Positions 1 through 9,967 are shown, numbered from the stretch's first letter. The stretch: DNA of 64,000 bases from JACVRW01 sp963850205 (GCA_963850205.1 CAWKKJ010000008.1:248001-312000); one strand, 5' to 3'. Program-made: numbers and translations. The notes: generated from the sequence alone by a model not told the origin.

Positions 1-630
1 GCGGTGGCCAAGATCCTGATCGACGCCGGCGTCGACTCGATCGTGGCCTGCGACCGCTTCGGCGCCATCCACACCGGCCGCGCCGACTACGAGGCGGGCT
101 CGATGAACACGCCGAAGCGCTGGCTCGCCGAGCACACCAACGCCGAGCGGCGCGACGGCATGCCGCGTGAGGTGATCGAGGGCACCGACCTGTTCATCGG
201 GCTCTCGGGCCCCGGAATCATCGACGCCGCCGACCTGAAGAGGATGAACCCCGACCCGTTCGTCTTCGCCATGGCCAACCCCAACCCCGAGGTGCGGCCC
301 GAGGAGGCCGCCCCGCACGTGCGGGTGATGGCCACCGGCCGCTCCGACTACCCCAACCAGATCAACAACGTCCTGGCCTTCCCGGGCGTGTTCCGTGGCG
401 CCCTGGACGTGCGCGCCACGGCGATCACCGAGGCGATGAAGCTGGCAGCGGCCCGCGGCATCGCCGGCACGGTGGCCGACGACGAGCTCGACGAGGACTA
501 CGTGATCCCGAGCGTGTTCAACCGCGACGTGAGCCGCGCGGTCGCCCGGGCCGTAAGTCAGGTGGCGGAGCGCGCCGAGACCCTGGACGAGACCGACCAG
601 CCCACGGTCGAGCGCGCCGCCGTCAGCTGA
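1..630 (+). CDS. Malic enzyme, C-terminal part (5' end outside window)
   Basis: Only the last 209 residues are visible; the frame is open at base 1. Malic enzyme oxidatively decarboxylates malate to pyruvate with NAD(P)+ in the cytosol. What is seen is the cofactor-binding half: FAMANPNPEV (about residues 89-98) and GRSDYPNQINNVLAFPG (about 112-128) are hallmark blocks of the family. Full-length short forms have about 380-480 residues; the gene stops without the phosphotransacetylase domain of the long MaeB forms, so this is the short type. The next gene starts 8 bases downstream on the same strand. NAD versus NADP preference cannot be judged from this part. Confidence 0.93.
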   Translation, partial: AVAKILIDAGVDSIVACDRFGAIHTGRADYEAGSMNTPKRWLAEHTNAERRDGMPREVIEGTDLFIGLSGPGIIDAADLKRMNPDPFVFAMANPNPEVRPEEAAPHVRVMATGRSDYPNQINNVLAFPGVFRGALDVRATAITEAMKLAAARGIAGTVADDELDEDYVIPSVFNRDVSRAVARAVSQVAERAETLDETDQPTVERAAVS

Positions 631-638
631 GCGAAAAC

Positions 639-1556
639 GTGAACGTCACCATCACCGGAGCCACTGGGGTCATCGGCAGCGCGCTGGTGCGCGAGCTGAA
701 GGACCGCGGCGACGAGGTCACGGCCCTGTCCCGCAACGCGAGCCGGGCGCGGGAGAAGCTCGGCAGCGAGGCGCTCGAATGGGCCGATCCCAAGGGCACG
801 CCCCCACCGGCCGAGTCCCTGCGCGGGCGCGACGGGGTGGTCCACCTGCTGGGCGAGCCCATCGCCCAGCGCTGGAACGACGAGGTCAAGCGGGAGATCC
901 TCGACTCGCGCGTTCTCTCCACGCGCAACCTCGTTGACGCCCTACGTGACCTGCCGGAGGCCGATCGCCCGGGGGTGCTGGTCTCCCAGTCGGCCACCGG
1001 CTGGTACGGCCCCCGCGGCGATGAACGGGTCGACGAGTCGGCGCCGGCCGGAGACGACTTCCAGGCCGGCGTCGTGGAGGAGTGGGAGGCCGAGGCCAGC
1101 AAGGCCGAGGAGCTCGGCCTGAGGGTGGTCCGGACCCGCACGGGCCCGTACCTGTCGGAGTCGGCCGGGGCGCTGGCGAAGATGCTGCCCTTCTTCAAGC
1201 TCGGGATCGGCGGTCCGGTGGCCGGGGGGAAGCAGTACCTGCCCTGGGTGCACCTCGACGACGTGGTGGGGGCCATCGCCTTCGCGCTCGACACCGACTC
1301 GTTGCGTGGGCCGGTGAACGTGACCGCGCCCGACCCGCCGACCAACGCGGAGTTCTCCAAGGTGCTGGGCCGGGTGCTCAAGCGACCCGCCTTCCTCCCC
1401 GTGCCCGGCTTCGCGGTCCACACGCTCTACGGCCAGATGGCCGAGATCGTGACCCGCGGCGCGCGCGTGGTGCCCGCCCGGTTGACCGAGGCGGGGTATC
1501 CCTTCCGGTGGCCCGACCTCGAGCCGGCGCTCGCGGACGCGACCGGCCGGGACTAG
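639..1556 (+). CDS. TIGR01777-family NAD(P)-binding epimerase-like protein
   Basis: 305 residues, GTG start. The N-terminus carries the Rossmann motif GATGVIGSAL (about residues 7-16) of extended short-chain dehydrogenases, and the last 50 residues, starting near NAEFSKVLGRVLKRPAF, match the small C-terminal DUF1731 domain that defines the TIGR01777/SDR39U1 group. The length is normal. The substrate of this group is not established in bacteria, so only the nucleotide-sugar-epimerase-like fold is claimed. It may be cotranscribed with the malic enzyme gene. Its TAG stop shares the four bases CTAG with the stop of the convergent lipoprotein gene. Confidence 0.88.
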   Translation: MNVTITGATGVIGSALVRELKDRGDEVTALSRNASRAREKLGSEALEWADPKGTPPPAESLRGRDGVVHLLGEPIAQRWNDEVKREILDSRVLSTRNLVDALRDLPEADRPGVLVSQSATGWYGPRGDERVDESAPAGDDFQAGVVEEWEAEASKAEELGLRVVRTRTGPYLSESAGALAKMLPFFKLGIGGPVAGGKQYLPWVHLDDVVGAIAFALDTDSLRGPVNVTAPDPPTNAEFSKVLGRVLKRPAFLPVPGFAVHTLYGQMAEIVTRGARVVPARLTEAGYPFRWPDLEPALADATGRD

Positions 1557-1978
1557 AGAACCTCGGTCCCGGCCACCAGCCAGCGCCCGCCCACCCGCTC
1601 CAGCTGCAGCCGGACGCGGTCCGTGCGCTCGGCCGCGCCGTGACCGCGCAGTGCCTCGGCCCGAGCCTCGGCGGACCCGCCGCTGACCACCACGCCGCCC
1701 ACCTGAGCGTTGCGGGGCGGCCCGGGCCCCAGTACCTCCTGCAGGGCCTTGGGTGCGCAGCCGCCCGCGCCCCGCGCCAGCCGGCGGCGCCAGTCCGGCG
1801 TGAGCGTCCGGCACATCGCCGCGCCGTCCTGGGCGGCCGCCGCCGCGTAGAGGCGCTCGACGCCCGCCCGTACCTCGGCCCGCCCCGGCGACGGCGCGGC
1901 CGCGCCGTCGCCCTCGTCCTCTTCGCCGCACCCGGCGGCGACCAGCGCGAGCAGGGCGAGGACGGCCCTCAGCCGCAT
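1553..1978 (-). CDS. Small predicted lipoprotein
   Basis: 141 residues. The chosen ATG gives a short basic N-terminus, a hydrophobic stretch LRAVLALLALVAAGC and a lipobox-like LVAAGC, so the mature protein should be lipid-anchored at Cys16 or so, followed by an acidic linker GEEDEGDG. The rest looks like a small alpha/beta fold of the kind seen in SnoaL-like or Mce-associated proteins (LYAAAAAQDGAAMCRTL, then a strand-rich end RWLVAGTEVL), but I cannot name the family. The start overlaps the end of the upstream membrane-protein gene by 10 bases. Function unknown. Confidence 0.72.
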   Translation of the reverse strand: MRLRAVLALLALVAAGCGEEDEGDGAAAPSPGRAEVRAGVERLYAAAAAQDGAAMCRTLTPDWRRRLARGAGGCAPKALQEVLGPGPPRNAQVGGVVVSGGSAEARAEALRGHGAAERTDRVRLQLERVGGRWLVAGTEVL

Positions 1979-2592
1979 ACCCGCGGAAGCTCCACCGGCG
2001 CGGGCCGGACGTACGAGCCCTCGCCGGGTTGCCCGCTGATCTTGCAAAAGGCGTACGCGCCGCTGTCCTCGGTCAAGGCGGCCCGGTACGGGTAGCCCGC
2101 CAGCACGGGCGAGGAGCCCTCCACCGCGTCGCCCTCGCTGGTCACGGCCGTGCAGGCCAGCAACAGCCGCCCGCCGTCACGCCCCAGAGGCCGGCAGTCG
2201 GTGCGCCGGGCCTCGTTGTCGAGCTCGCCCGTCAGGCTGCGCGCCCGGGCGTCGGCGGTAATGGCCCGCTCGAGGCCCGCCACCGGAGCGGCCACCCCGG
2301 CTGCGCTCAACACCCCGCGCCGGGGGCGCTGCTCGGCCGCCAGCCGTGCGCGTTCCTTCGCCAGCACGCGGGCCTGCTCCTCACGCTGCTGCGCCTCGTT
2401 GTTGCGCCGGATGTCGGCGATCCGGGGCCCCAGGACCACCCCGGCCGCCACCACCGCGGCCAGCAGCACCACCCCCACCGCGGCCGCCGCCCTGCGCCCC
2501 GTGGGCGAGAGCTTGCGCCAGAAGTACGCCGGCAGCCCGAGCAGCCCCGGCAGAGGGTCCCGGCGGTCGGCCGGCGACGCCGGCGGGGGCAT
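1969..2592 (-). CDS. Single-pass membrane protein of unknown function
   Basis: 207 residues. A cytoplasmic proline-rich head of about 30 residues is followed by one membrane segment (AAAAVGVVLLAAVVAAGVVL, about residues 36-55), then a charged, probably helical stretch rich in Arg, Glu and Gln, and an extracytoplasmic domain with four cysteines (for example TDCRPLGRDGG and FCKISG) that could form disulfides. No family recognised. The start ATG overlaps the upstream stop as TGATG, so translation is probably coupled with the preceding small membrane protein. Confidence 0.7.
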   Translation of the reverse strand: MPPPASPADRRDPLPGLLGLPAYFWRKLSPTGRRAAAAVGVVLLAAVVAAGVVLGPRIADIRRNNEAQQREEQARVLAKERARLAAEQRPRRGVLSAAGVAAPVAGLERAITADARARSLTGELDNEARRTDCRPLGRDGGRLLLACTAVTSEGDAVEGSSPVLAGYPYRAALTEDSGAYAFCKISGQPGEGSYVRPAPVELPRVCG

Positions 2593-2948
2593 CAGGACGA
2601 TTCAGGATCCGAGGGCCGCTCGACCGCCTCGCTGGGCCGGCGCCGGCCGCGCGTGAGGATCAGCTCGAACACCCCGAAGAGCACCGAGAGCAGCACCGCG
2701 AAGAACACGCCGATGATCACCACGATGATGACCATGTCCCAGATGTCGTCGGGCTCGTCCAGGATCGCGAAGACCAGCAGGATCGCGGTCCAGGCCCCGG
2801 CCACCAGCGCCACCAGGAAGCCGACGTCGAGCATCCGCTCCGCGCCGTCTTCGTTGCCGCGCGAGCGCATGACCGCGCCGATGATGGACAGAACCGCGTA
2901 GACCAGCACGGCGAGCAGGAGCGGCGAGAACAGGCTCCAGTCGAGCAT
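2592..2948 (-). CDS. Small three-helix membrane protein
   Basis: 118 residues with three hydrophobic segments (about 7-26, 42-64 and 72-95) and a basic, Arg-rich cytoplasmic tail. No motif is recognised. It begins directly after the TAG of the upstream gene and overlaps the downstream start, so it sits in an operon of four small envelope genes that continues the liv transporter operon. The position suggests cotranscription with the transporter, but no functional link is shown. Confidence 0.68.
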   Translation of the reverse strand: MLDWSLFSPLLLAVLVYAVLSIIGAVMRSRGNEDGAERMLDVGFLVALVAGAWTAILLVFAILDEPDDIWDMVIIVVIIGVFFAVLLSVLFGVFELILTRGRRRPSEAVERPSDPESS

Positions 2949-3230
2949 CTAGCCCTCTCCGGCCGCGGGATCGCGCTCGGACCGGGCCTCGGCGGCCGTC
3001 TTGCCTCCGCTGCCGAACGGCCCCTGGAGCTTCCAGCGCGAGTCCGCCCGGGACGGCACCAGCAGCCAGATCACCGCGCCCACCACCGAGAGCAGCAGCC
3101 CGCTGGCCAGGCCGACCTTCGATCCGTAGCCCTTGCGCTCGGAGACGTAGGTGGCCACGATCGTCGCCCCCAGCCAGGCGTAGAGCAGCCACAGGGCCTT
3201 GGCTCCGAGAAGTGCGAAGTAGACGGTCAT
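2949..3230 (-). CDS. Small two-helix membrane protein
   Basis: 93 residues with two hydrophobic segments (about 4-28 and 38-60) separated by a short loop SERKGYGSKVG, then a charged tail ending AAGEG. Not recognised. The ATG overlaps the livF stop as ATGA, which supports both the start and translational coupling to the ABC transporter genes upstream. Confidence 0.68.
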   Translation of the reverse strand: MTVYFALLGAKALWLLYAWLGATIVATYVSERKGYGSKVGLASGLLLSVVGAVIWLLVPSRADSRWKLQGPFGSGGKTAAEARSERDPAAGEG

Positions 3231-3934
3231 GCGCCCAGGTAGGCCTTCTGGACTTCGGGATTGTCGCGCAGGTTCTCCGACTGGTCCGAGAGCGCGACCG
3301 CGCCGGTCTCCAGCACGTAGCCCCGCTTGGACACCTCGAGGGCGAAGTTCGCGTTCTGCTCCACCAGCAGGATGGTGGTGCCCTGGCGGTTGATCTCCGC
3401 GATTGTCTCGTAGATCCGCTCCACCAGCACCGGGGCGATGCCCATCGAGGGCTCGTCGAGTAGCAGCAGCTTGGGGTTGGCCATGAGCGCGCGGCCGATG
3501 GCGAGCATCTGCTGCTCGCCCCCGGACATCGTGCCCGCCTTCTGCCGCTCACGCTCCTTCAGGCGCGGAAACAGCTGGAAGACGTTGTCCATGTCGTTGT
3601 TCACGTCCCCGTCGCGGCGCAGGTAGGCGCCCAGGTCGAGGTTCTCGCGCACCGTCATCCGCGAGAAGCAGTGACGGCCCTCGGGCGACAGTGAGATGCC
3701 CATGCGCACGATGTCCTGGGGTGGCGTCTCGCCGATCTCACGATCCTCGAACTTCACCGAGCCCTCGCGGGGGGCCGTCAGCCCGGAGATCGAGCGCAGC
3801 GTGGTGGACTTGCCGGCCCCGTTCGAGCCGATCAGGGTCACGATCTCGCCCTCTTCCACCTCCAGCGAGATTCCCTTGAGCGCCTCGATGTTGCCGTAGA
3901 AGGTGTGGATGTCCTGGAGCTCGAGCAGCGGCAT
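3227..3934 (-). CDS. livF: Branched-chain amino-acid ABC transporter ATP-binding protein LivF
   Basis: 235 residues, the normal size. Walker A GSNGAGKST (about 37-45), signature MSGGEQQMLAIGRAL (about 139-153) and Walker B LLLLDEPSMG are intact, and IAPVLVERIYETI is typical of LivF. It pairs with LivG on the inner face of the LivHM permease to drive uptake of branched-chain amino acids or related amides. The start codon overlaps the livG stop (TGATG). True substrates of such importers vary (urea and short amides also occur). Confidence 0.94.
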   Translation of the reverse strand: MPLLELQDIHTFYGNIEALKGISLEVEEGEIVTLIGSNGAGKSTTLRSISGLTAPREGSVKFEDREIGETPPQDIVRMGISLSPEGRHCFSRMTVRENLDLGAYLRRDGDVNNDMDNVFQLFPRLKERERQKAGTMSGGEQQMLAIGRALMANPKLLLLDEPSMGIAPVLVERIYETIAEINRQGTTILLVEQNANFALEVSKRGYVLETGAVALSDQSENLRDNPEVQKAYLGA

Positions 3935-4761
3935 CAGCTTGTCGCTCCGCCGTCGGCCTGCCCGCCCTCGCGCTTGCCCAGATAGGCCTCGATCACGCGG
4001 TCGTTGGAGCGGATGTCCTCGGGACCGCCTTCGGCGATCTTGATGCCGTGGTCGAGCACGGTGATGTGCTCGGAGACCCCCATGATCACCTTCATGTCGT
4101 GCTCGATCAGCAGGATGGCGAGTCCCAGGTCGCTGCGCAGCTGCTCCATGAACTCGGTGAGCTGCGCCGACTCGTTGGGATTCATGCCCGCTGTGGGCTC
4201 GTCGAGCAGCAGCAACGACGGCTCGGAGGCCAGCGCGCGGGCGATCTCCACCCGGCGCTGGTCGCCGTAGGACAGGTGCGAGGCCATGCGCTCGAACTGG
4301 TCCTTCTTCAGGCCGACGTAGTCGAGCATCTCCCGTCCCTTGGCCTCGACGGCGTCCTCCTCGCGGCGCACCCCCCGGGTGCGCAGGATGGAGCCGAACA
4401 GGCCCGCGCGCATGCGGGCGTGCTGGCCCACCATCACGTTCTCGAGCGCGCTCATCGAGGAGAAGAGCCGGATGTTCTGGAAGGTCCGCGCGACCCCACG
4501 CGAGGTGATGATGTCGGGGCGCAGTCCGGTGATGTCCTTGCCCTCGAAGCTGATCCGGCCCACGGTGGGCTTGTAGAGGCCGGTGAGCATGTTGAAGAAG
4601 GTGGTCTTCCCGGCGCCGTTGGGGCCGATGATCGACACGATCGAGCGCGGCTTCACGCTGAAGGTGACGTCCTCCACGGCCACGAGGCCGCCGAAGGCCT
4701 TGGTCACCTGCTCGGCGACCAGCAGCCCGCCGGGGGCGCCGTTGCTCGACTCCGGGCTCAT
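3934..4761 (-). CDS. livG: Branched-chain amino-acid ABC transporter ATP-binding protein LivG
   Basis: 275 residues. Walker A GPNGAGKTT, signature LSYGDQRRVEIARALA and Walker B LLLLDEPTAGMNP are complete; NPNESAQLTEFMEQL is characteristic of LivG rather than LivF. I place the start at the ATG overlapping the livM stop as ATGA; the longer in-frame extension upstream lies over livM and has no support. It is the second ATPase of the importer. There is a 12-residue N-terminal extension before the first strand. Confidence 0.94.
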   Translation of the reverse strand: MSPESSNGAPGGLLVAEQVTKAFGGLVAVEDVTFSVKPRSIVSIIGPNGAGKTTFFNMLTGLYKPTVGRISFEGKDITGLRPDIITSRGVARTFQNIRLFSSMSALENVMVGQHARMRAGLFGSILRTRGVRREEDAVEAKGREMLDYVGLKKDQFERMASHLSYGDQRRVEIARALASEPSLLLLDEPTAGMNPNESAQLTEFMEQLRSDLGLAILLIEHDMKVIMGVSEHITVLDHGIKIAEGGPEDIRSNDRVIEAYLGKREGGQADGGATS

Positions 4762-5947
4762 GCCCGCGCCTCCAGCGCCGCGGTCCCCGGCTGCTCTCGC
4801 TCGGCGGCCTCTGGGTCCTCTCCGGTCAGCTCCAGCTGATGGCGGCGCTCGGGCAGCAGCCCCTCCGGCCGCAGCACCATCATCAGGACCAGCATGAATC
4901 CGAACACCCCGAAGGTGACCTCGCTGAAGCTGAAGGTGAGCCCCAGGTCGCTCAGGGTGCCGCGCACGGTCTCGCCGTCCAGCACGTCGGGAATCAGCCA
5001 GTAGTTGACGAAGCTGAGCACCACCGCGCCGATGACCACGCCCCAGATGCTGCCCAGGCCGCCGAGGATGACCATGGCCAGGATGAAGATCGAGAACCCG
5101 AACTGGAACTGGTTGGCGTTGACGCTCGAGAAGAAGGGGCCGAGGAAGGTCCCGGAGATGCCGCCGAACGCGCCGCCGGCGGCGTAGGAGAGCAGCTTGG
5201 TCTTCACCAGCGGCACGCCCATGCTGGCCGCCGCCACCTCGTCCTCGCGCAGGGCGATCCAGGCCCGGCCCAGGCGCGAGTCGCGCAGCCGGAAGTTGAC
5301 GAACAGCACCACCAGGCAGAGGGCCAGCACGGTCCAGTAGTAGGGCCTGAGGTCGGTGGCCGAGTCGAACTCGCCGATGATCGGCAGGTTGATCTGGTCG
5401 ATCGGCGCGATCGACTGGCGCCCGTTGGAAAGCTTGTTGTCGCCGAACAAGGTGATGGCGTCGCCGTTGGCGAACACCCGGCCGATGATCTCTCCGAAGG
5501 CCAGGGTGACGATCGCGATGTAGTCGCCCCGCAGACGCAGTGTGGGCAGGCCGATGATCGCGCCGGCGATCGCGCAGATCACGATCGCCCCGATGATCAG
5601 GAGCAGGAAGTTGAGGTGAATGCCGGGGAGGTTGGACACGAACTCGCCGACCCCGATGTGGATGCCCTCCTCGTTGTTGACCGAGGAGAAGAAGTCGGAG
5701 GCCCACCAGCCGGTGACCATCAGGCCGAAGGCGTAGAAGGCGACAAAGCCGAGGTCCAGCAGCCCAGCGAACCCCACGACCAGGTTCAGGCCCAGCGCCA
5801 TGACTACGAAGGCCAACGCCAGGATCACGTCGTTGGTGAGACCGTCGAGCGGGTCGCGGAACATCGGCAGGATGGCCACGGCCACGAAGACGATCCCCCC
5901 GAGCAGCCAGCCCGCCCGCTTGTCCTTCCTGAGTGCCCGGACGCGGC

Positions 5948-5951
<4 letters not shown>
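4758..5951 (-). CDS. livM: Branched-chain amino-acid ABC transporter permease LivM
   Basis: 397 residues with about 10 hydrophobic segments. FAGLLDLGFVAFYAFG, GAIIGLPTLRLRGDYIAIVT and the cytoplasmic coupling loop IALREDEVAAASMGV are typical LivM blocks. The ATG used overlaps the livH stop (ATGA). The C-terminal 30 residues (ERRHQLELTGEDPEAAER) form an acidic cytoplasmic tail that LivM proteins often lack. It forms the membrane channel with LivH. Confidence 0.94.
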
Positions 5952-7009
<1,058 letters not shown>

Positions 7010-7036
7010 AATCCCCTGGGCGAACCCTATACCGAA

Positions 7037-7065
7037 GAGGGGCGGACCTGCTAGGCCCGCCCCTC
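7037..7065 (-). terminator. Hairpin between livK and livH
   Basis: GAGGGGCGG and CCGCCCCTC form a perfect 9-bp stem, extended inside by CCT/AGG after one mismatch. No T-run follows on the leftward strand, so this is more likely a processing or attenuation hairpin that lets the binding protein mRNA accumulate over the permease mRNA, as is common in liv operons, than a full terminator. Confidence 0.55.
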
Positions 7066-7096
7066 TCCGCTTACGTCATTGCTTCTTGTTCGCGGG

Positions 7097-8389
7097 TCAG
7101 CTTCCGGCTTGCGCCTTGATGACCTTGTCGAACGTGGGCACACCATCCTGGATGGTGTAGAGCCCGTAGTCGGTCAGCGTGGTGTCGCCTTCCGGGGTGA
7201 TGGAGTAGACGCCGAGCGCCGACTCGCGGTCCTTGGTCGCGATGAGCTCCTTGGACACGGTCGCGCGGTCGTTGGCCTTGGCCCCGGCGCGCTCGAGGGT
7301 GTCCAGCGCGAGCGCCATCGTCTCGTAGCCGTAGATGGCGTACGGGTCGGGCGACGAGTCTCCGTACTCCTCCTCGAAGGAGCTGAAGAACTTCTCCGCC
7401 TCGGCGTTGTTGCGCTTCTTGAACTCCTCGAGACCCAGGGTCGCGACCGTGATCTTCGTCCGCGCGCCCACATTGGCCGGGATTCCGCCCTCGGCCGGGT
7501 TTGTGAACGCCTCCTCGGCCACACCGTCGGGGCCGTAGAGCTTGACGTCCGGGTTGGCGGCGGCCACGTCCTTGAACACCTGGACGTAGTTCTCGCCGGT
7601 CACGCCCGAGCCCACGAAGCAGTCGGCCTTGACGTTGGCCGCCAGCGAGCGGTAGTTCGGTGCGTTGCGGTCGGTGCCGTCGTTGGCCTCCACCGTGACG
7701 CCCGCTTCCTTTGCAGACAGCTCGATGTTCCTGGCCAGGCCGGCGCCATAGGTGGTCTTGTCGTTGAAGATGTGGAGCGACTTGCAGCCGTCCTCACCCA
7801 TGATCGTGACCAGCGCGGCCGCCTGGATGTCGTCCGCGGGGACGACCCGGGCGTACGTGCGGGTCTGGGCCGGGTAGTACTTGTCCGGCTCGCCCGGCTC
7901 GGAACCAGGCTTGTCGGTCGTCAGGCCGACATAGGTGTTCGAAGGCGAGATCTGCGGGATCCCCGCCTTGTTGAGGATCGGCAGCGACACCTTCGTCCCG
8001 CCCGAGTTGAACTCGCCGAGATAGAAGATGGTCGTCGGATCCGAAACGGCCTTACGGGCGTTCGTCGCGGTCTGCGCCTCGTCCGCGGTGCCGGGGTTCT
8101 GCGCCGTGGAGTCGTCCAGCGACACGTACTTGATGTCGAACTTGCCGACCTTGTTGCCCGCTTCCGTCAGCGCGAGCTTCTCGCCTGCGATGACGGCCTC
8201 GGACTGCCCCTTCGATGTTCCCTGCAGCGGGAGGCTCGAGTAGATCGTCAGGGTGTTACCCGAGACAGTCTCTCCGCCGCCCTCTTCTCCTCCGCCCGCT
8301 TCCTCGTCGTCGTCACCGCACGCGGCGACGGTCAGAGCGAAGAGGCCGAGGAGGCAGCTGAGCAATGCCAGCCAACGTACTCGTGACAA
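7097..8389 (-). CDS. livK: ABC transporter substrate-binding lipoprotein (Peripla_BP_6), LivK-like
   Basis: 430 residues. Starting at TTG 8389 the protein has a signal peptide (WLALLSCLLGLFALTVAACG) with lipobox TVAAC and a Gly/Glu-rich linker, followed by the type-1 periplasmic-binding fold: LTIYSSLPLQGTSKGQSEA, FYLGEFNSGG, the SPSNTYVGLT hinge region and YGYETMALALDTLERAG. The start is set by AGGAGG five bases upstream; an earlier in-frame TTG at 8416 would place that Shine-Dalgarno inside the coding region. It delivers substrate to LivHM from the cell surface. It is the first gene of the liv operon and has its own promoter-like sequence. Confidence 0.92.
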   Translation of the reverse strand: MSRVRWLALLSCLLGLFALTVAACGDDDEEAGGGEEGGGETVSGNTLTIYSSLPLQGTSKGQSEAVIAGEKLALTEAGNKVGKFDIKYVSLDDSTAQNPGTADEAQTATNARKAVSDPTTIFYLGEFNSGGTKVSLPILNKAGIPQISPSNTYVGLTTDKPGSEPGEPDKYYPAQTRTYARVVPADDIQAAALVTIMGEDGCKSLHIFNDKTTYGAGLARNIELSAKEAGVTVEANDGTDRNAPNYRSLAANVKADCFVGSGVTGENYVQVFKDVAAANPDVKLYGPDGVAEEAFTNPAEGGIPANVGARTKITVATLGLEEFKKRNNAEAEKFFSSFEEEYGDSSPDPYAIYGYETMALALDTLERAGAKANDRATVSKELIATKDRESALGVYSITPEGDTTLTDYGLYTIQDGVPTFDKVIKAQAGS

Positions 8390-8393
8390 TGTC

Positions 8394-8399
8394 CCTCCT
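8394..8399 (-). promoter_or_regulatory. Shine-Dalgarno that fixes the livK TTG start
   Basis: AGGAGG on the minus strand, four bases before TTG at 8389. It is one of the few full-consensus ribosome sites in the window and decides for this start over the TTG at 8416. Confidence 0.8.
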
Positions 8400-8425
8400 A
8401 GAAAGATGGCTCCCAATCGCGGGGC

Positions 8426-8455
8426 ATCCTAGGGCCCGTTGCGTAAAAGTGTCTA
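8426..8455 (-). promoter_or_regulatory. Candidate sigma-70-type promoter for livK-livF
   Basis: On the minus strand, TAGACA (8455-8450) and TAGGAT (8431-8426) are 18 bases apart and lie about 30-60 bases before the livK start. This is a plausible -35/-10 pair judged only by eye. Confidence 0.4.
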
Positions 8456-8481
8456 TGCGCGAGGGACGGCTTAACGAGGAT

Positions 8482-8500
8482 AAAATCTGGCTCGCGAGCC
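8482..8500 (-). terminator. Terminator-like hairpin after the second binding-protein gene
   Basis: GGCTCGCGAGCC is a perfect 12-bp palindrome at 8489-8500, extended outward by AAATC/GATTT with a one-base bulge. Read leftward it starts 4 bases after the stop of the upstream gene and is followed by AGATTTTATCC, the nearest thing to a T-tract here. It would separate that gene from livK. Confidence 0.55.
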
Positions 8501-8504
8501 GATT

Positions 8505-9746
8505 TCAGGGCAAGCGGCGCACGGGTTCGAAGCGGTCGCCCTCGAGCCGGTAGAGGGCCAGCCCGAGCCCGTCGACCGCCCCCGAGGGCCGCACCACGTA
8601 GCTGCCCAGGGGCGAGCGGTGCGCGCGGGGAGCCAGCGCTTCGCGCACCACGTCGGCCCGGCGCGCGGAGGCAGCGCCCCTCTGGGCCCGGGCGATCGAG
8701 TCGAGCACCAGCCGCACGGACTCGTAGCCCCAGAGCGCCTCGGGTCTTGCAGCTCGCAGGCCCTGGCCGTTCCTGATCCGCGCCAGCACCCGGCGTGCGG
8801 TGGGACCCGTGGGCGCCCGCGCCGCCACGGCCTCGAGCGGCGGCAGGGGATCGCCGCCGCTGGCAATCCGGTCTCCCACCAGGACCCCGCTGCCGCCGAA
8901 CAGCCGCGCCTGGGGCATGCGGCGCTGGAGGCCGGCCAGGAGGGCGGCGAGGCCGCTGCTCCGGGACGCCGCCACCAGCACGGAGTCGGGTGCGATCTGG
9001 ACGAGCTCGCGCGTGGCCTCGGCCACCGGGCCGGGTCCCTCGCGCAGGTCCACCGCCTCGATGGGCTCAAGGCCGGCGCGCCGGGCCTCGGCGGTGAGGT
9101 CGTCGGCGAACTCGCGAGCGTACACGCCGGGCCCGGCCACCAGCGCCGCTCTGCTGCCCCCGAGCGCCTCCATCCGGCCCACCACCCGCTGCGCCTGGGA
9201 GAGATCGTCGGGCACGAGCTGCACGAAGGTGCGCCTGCCCGACGGGTAGTAGCGCTCGGGGCGGGCGGTGGTCCGGCTCAGCCGGCGCGTGAGGCCGGTG
9301 AGGCCGTCGCCGGGCGACACCTGCAGGATGCCGGCCTCGTTGGTGATCGGCAGTGACACCGCCGACGCCCCCAGGCCGAGCTCGCCCAGGTAGGCGATGG
9401 TTCGCGAGTCGGCGGCGGCCCGGCCGGCGTTCTCGCTGACCGCCCCCGGATCCCAGGGGTCGCCGCGATCGGTGTCGGGGGCGGTGGCGGGAAGCTCGAC
9501 CAGCCGGACGCGGTAGCGGCCCACCCGCCCGTCCGCGTCGGCGAGCGCCTGTCGCTGCCCCGCGGCCACCGCCTCGGCCGCCGCGGCCATCGGGCCGGTC
9601 CGAGGCAGGCTCGAGTAGATCACCAGGCGGTCGCCCTTGATCGACGCCCTGCCGGGGTCCTCGCCCCCGTCGCCCAGGCAGCCGGACGCCGGCGAGGCGC
9701 AGAGCAGCGCCGCGAGGGTCAGCGCGAGTAGGCCACGCGACGACAT
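8505..9746 (-). CDS. Second LivK-like substrate-binding lipoprotein
   Basis: 413 residues from the ATG at 9746. It has a signal peptide ending in a lipobox-like ASGC, then LVIYSSLPRTGPMAAAAEA, YLGELGLGASAVSLP, SPGDGLTGLTRRLS and RYYPSGRRTFVQLVPDD, which run parallel to LivK next door (YSSLPLQGT, YLGEFNSGGTKVSLP, YYPAQTRTYARVVPADD). The two are clearly paralogues, probably from an old tandem duplication, but this copy is much more Arg-rich and diverged. It lies upstream of the liv operon behind a hairpin and may feed the same permease with another ligand. Confidence 0.88.
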   Translation of the reverse strand: MSSRGLLALTLAALLCASPASGCLGDGGEDPGRASIKGDRLVIYSSLPRTGPMAAAAEAVAAGQRQALADADGRVGRYRVRLVELPATAPDTDRGDPWDPGAVSENAGRAAADSRTIAYLGELGLGASAVSLPITNEAGILQVSPGDGLTGLTRRLSRTTARPERYYPSGRRTFVQLVPDDLSQAQRVVGRMEALGGSRAALVAGPGVYAREFADDLTAEARRAGLEPIEAVDLREGPGPVAEATRELVQIAPDSVLVAASRSSGLAALLAGLQRRMPQARLFGGSGVLVGDRIASGGDPLPPLEAVAARAPTGPTARRVLARIRNGQGLRAARPEALWGYESVRLVLDSIARAQRGAASARRADVVREALAPRAHRSPLGSYVVRPSGAVDGLGLALYRLEGDRFEPVRRLP

Positions 9747-9967
9747 ACCGGCCGATTCTGACGAAGCCGTCTCCCCCGGCTGGTCGGCGTTTCGAGGAGC
9801 GCGAGCGCCGTTGACTGCGGGGTAAGGAAGCCGCTCCCGGCCGGAGGCGGGGGCTCGACGACTTTGGCCCCGTGAGCCGAGGAGAAATCGCCACACCCCC
9901 CGGCCGCCCGAGCAACCTCCCGCCCACGGGACCGCAGCCGGCGGCTTGCGGCTATGGTCCCCGCGCG

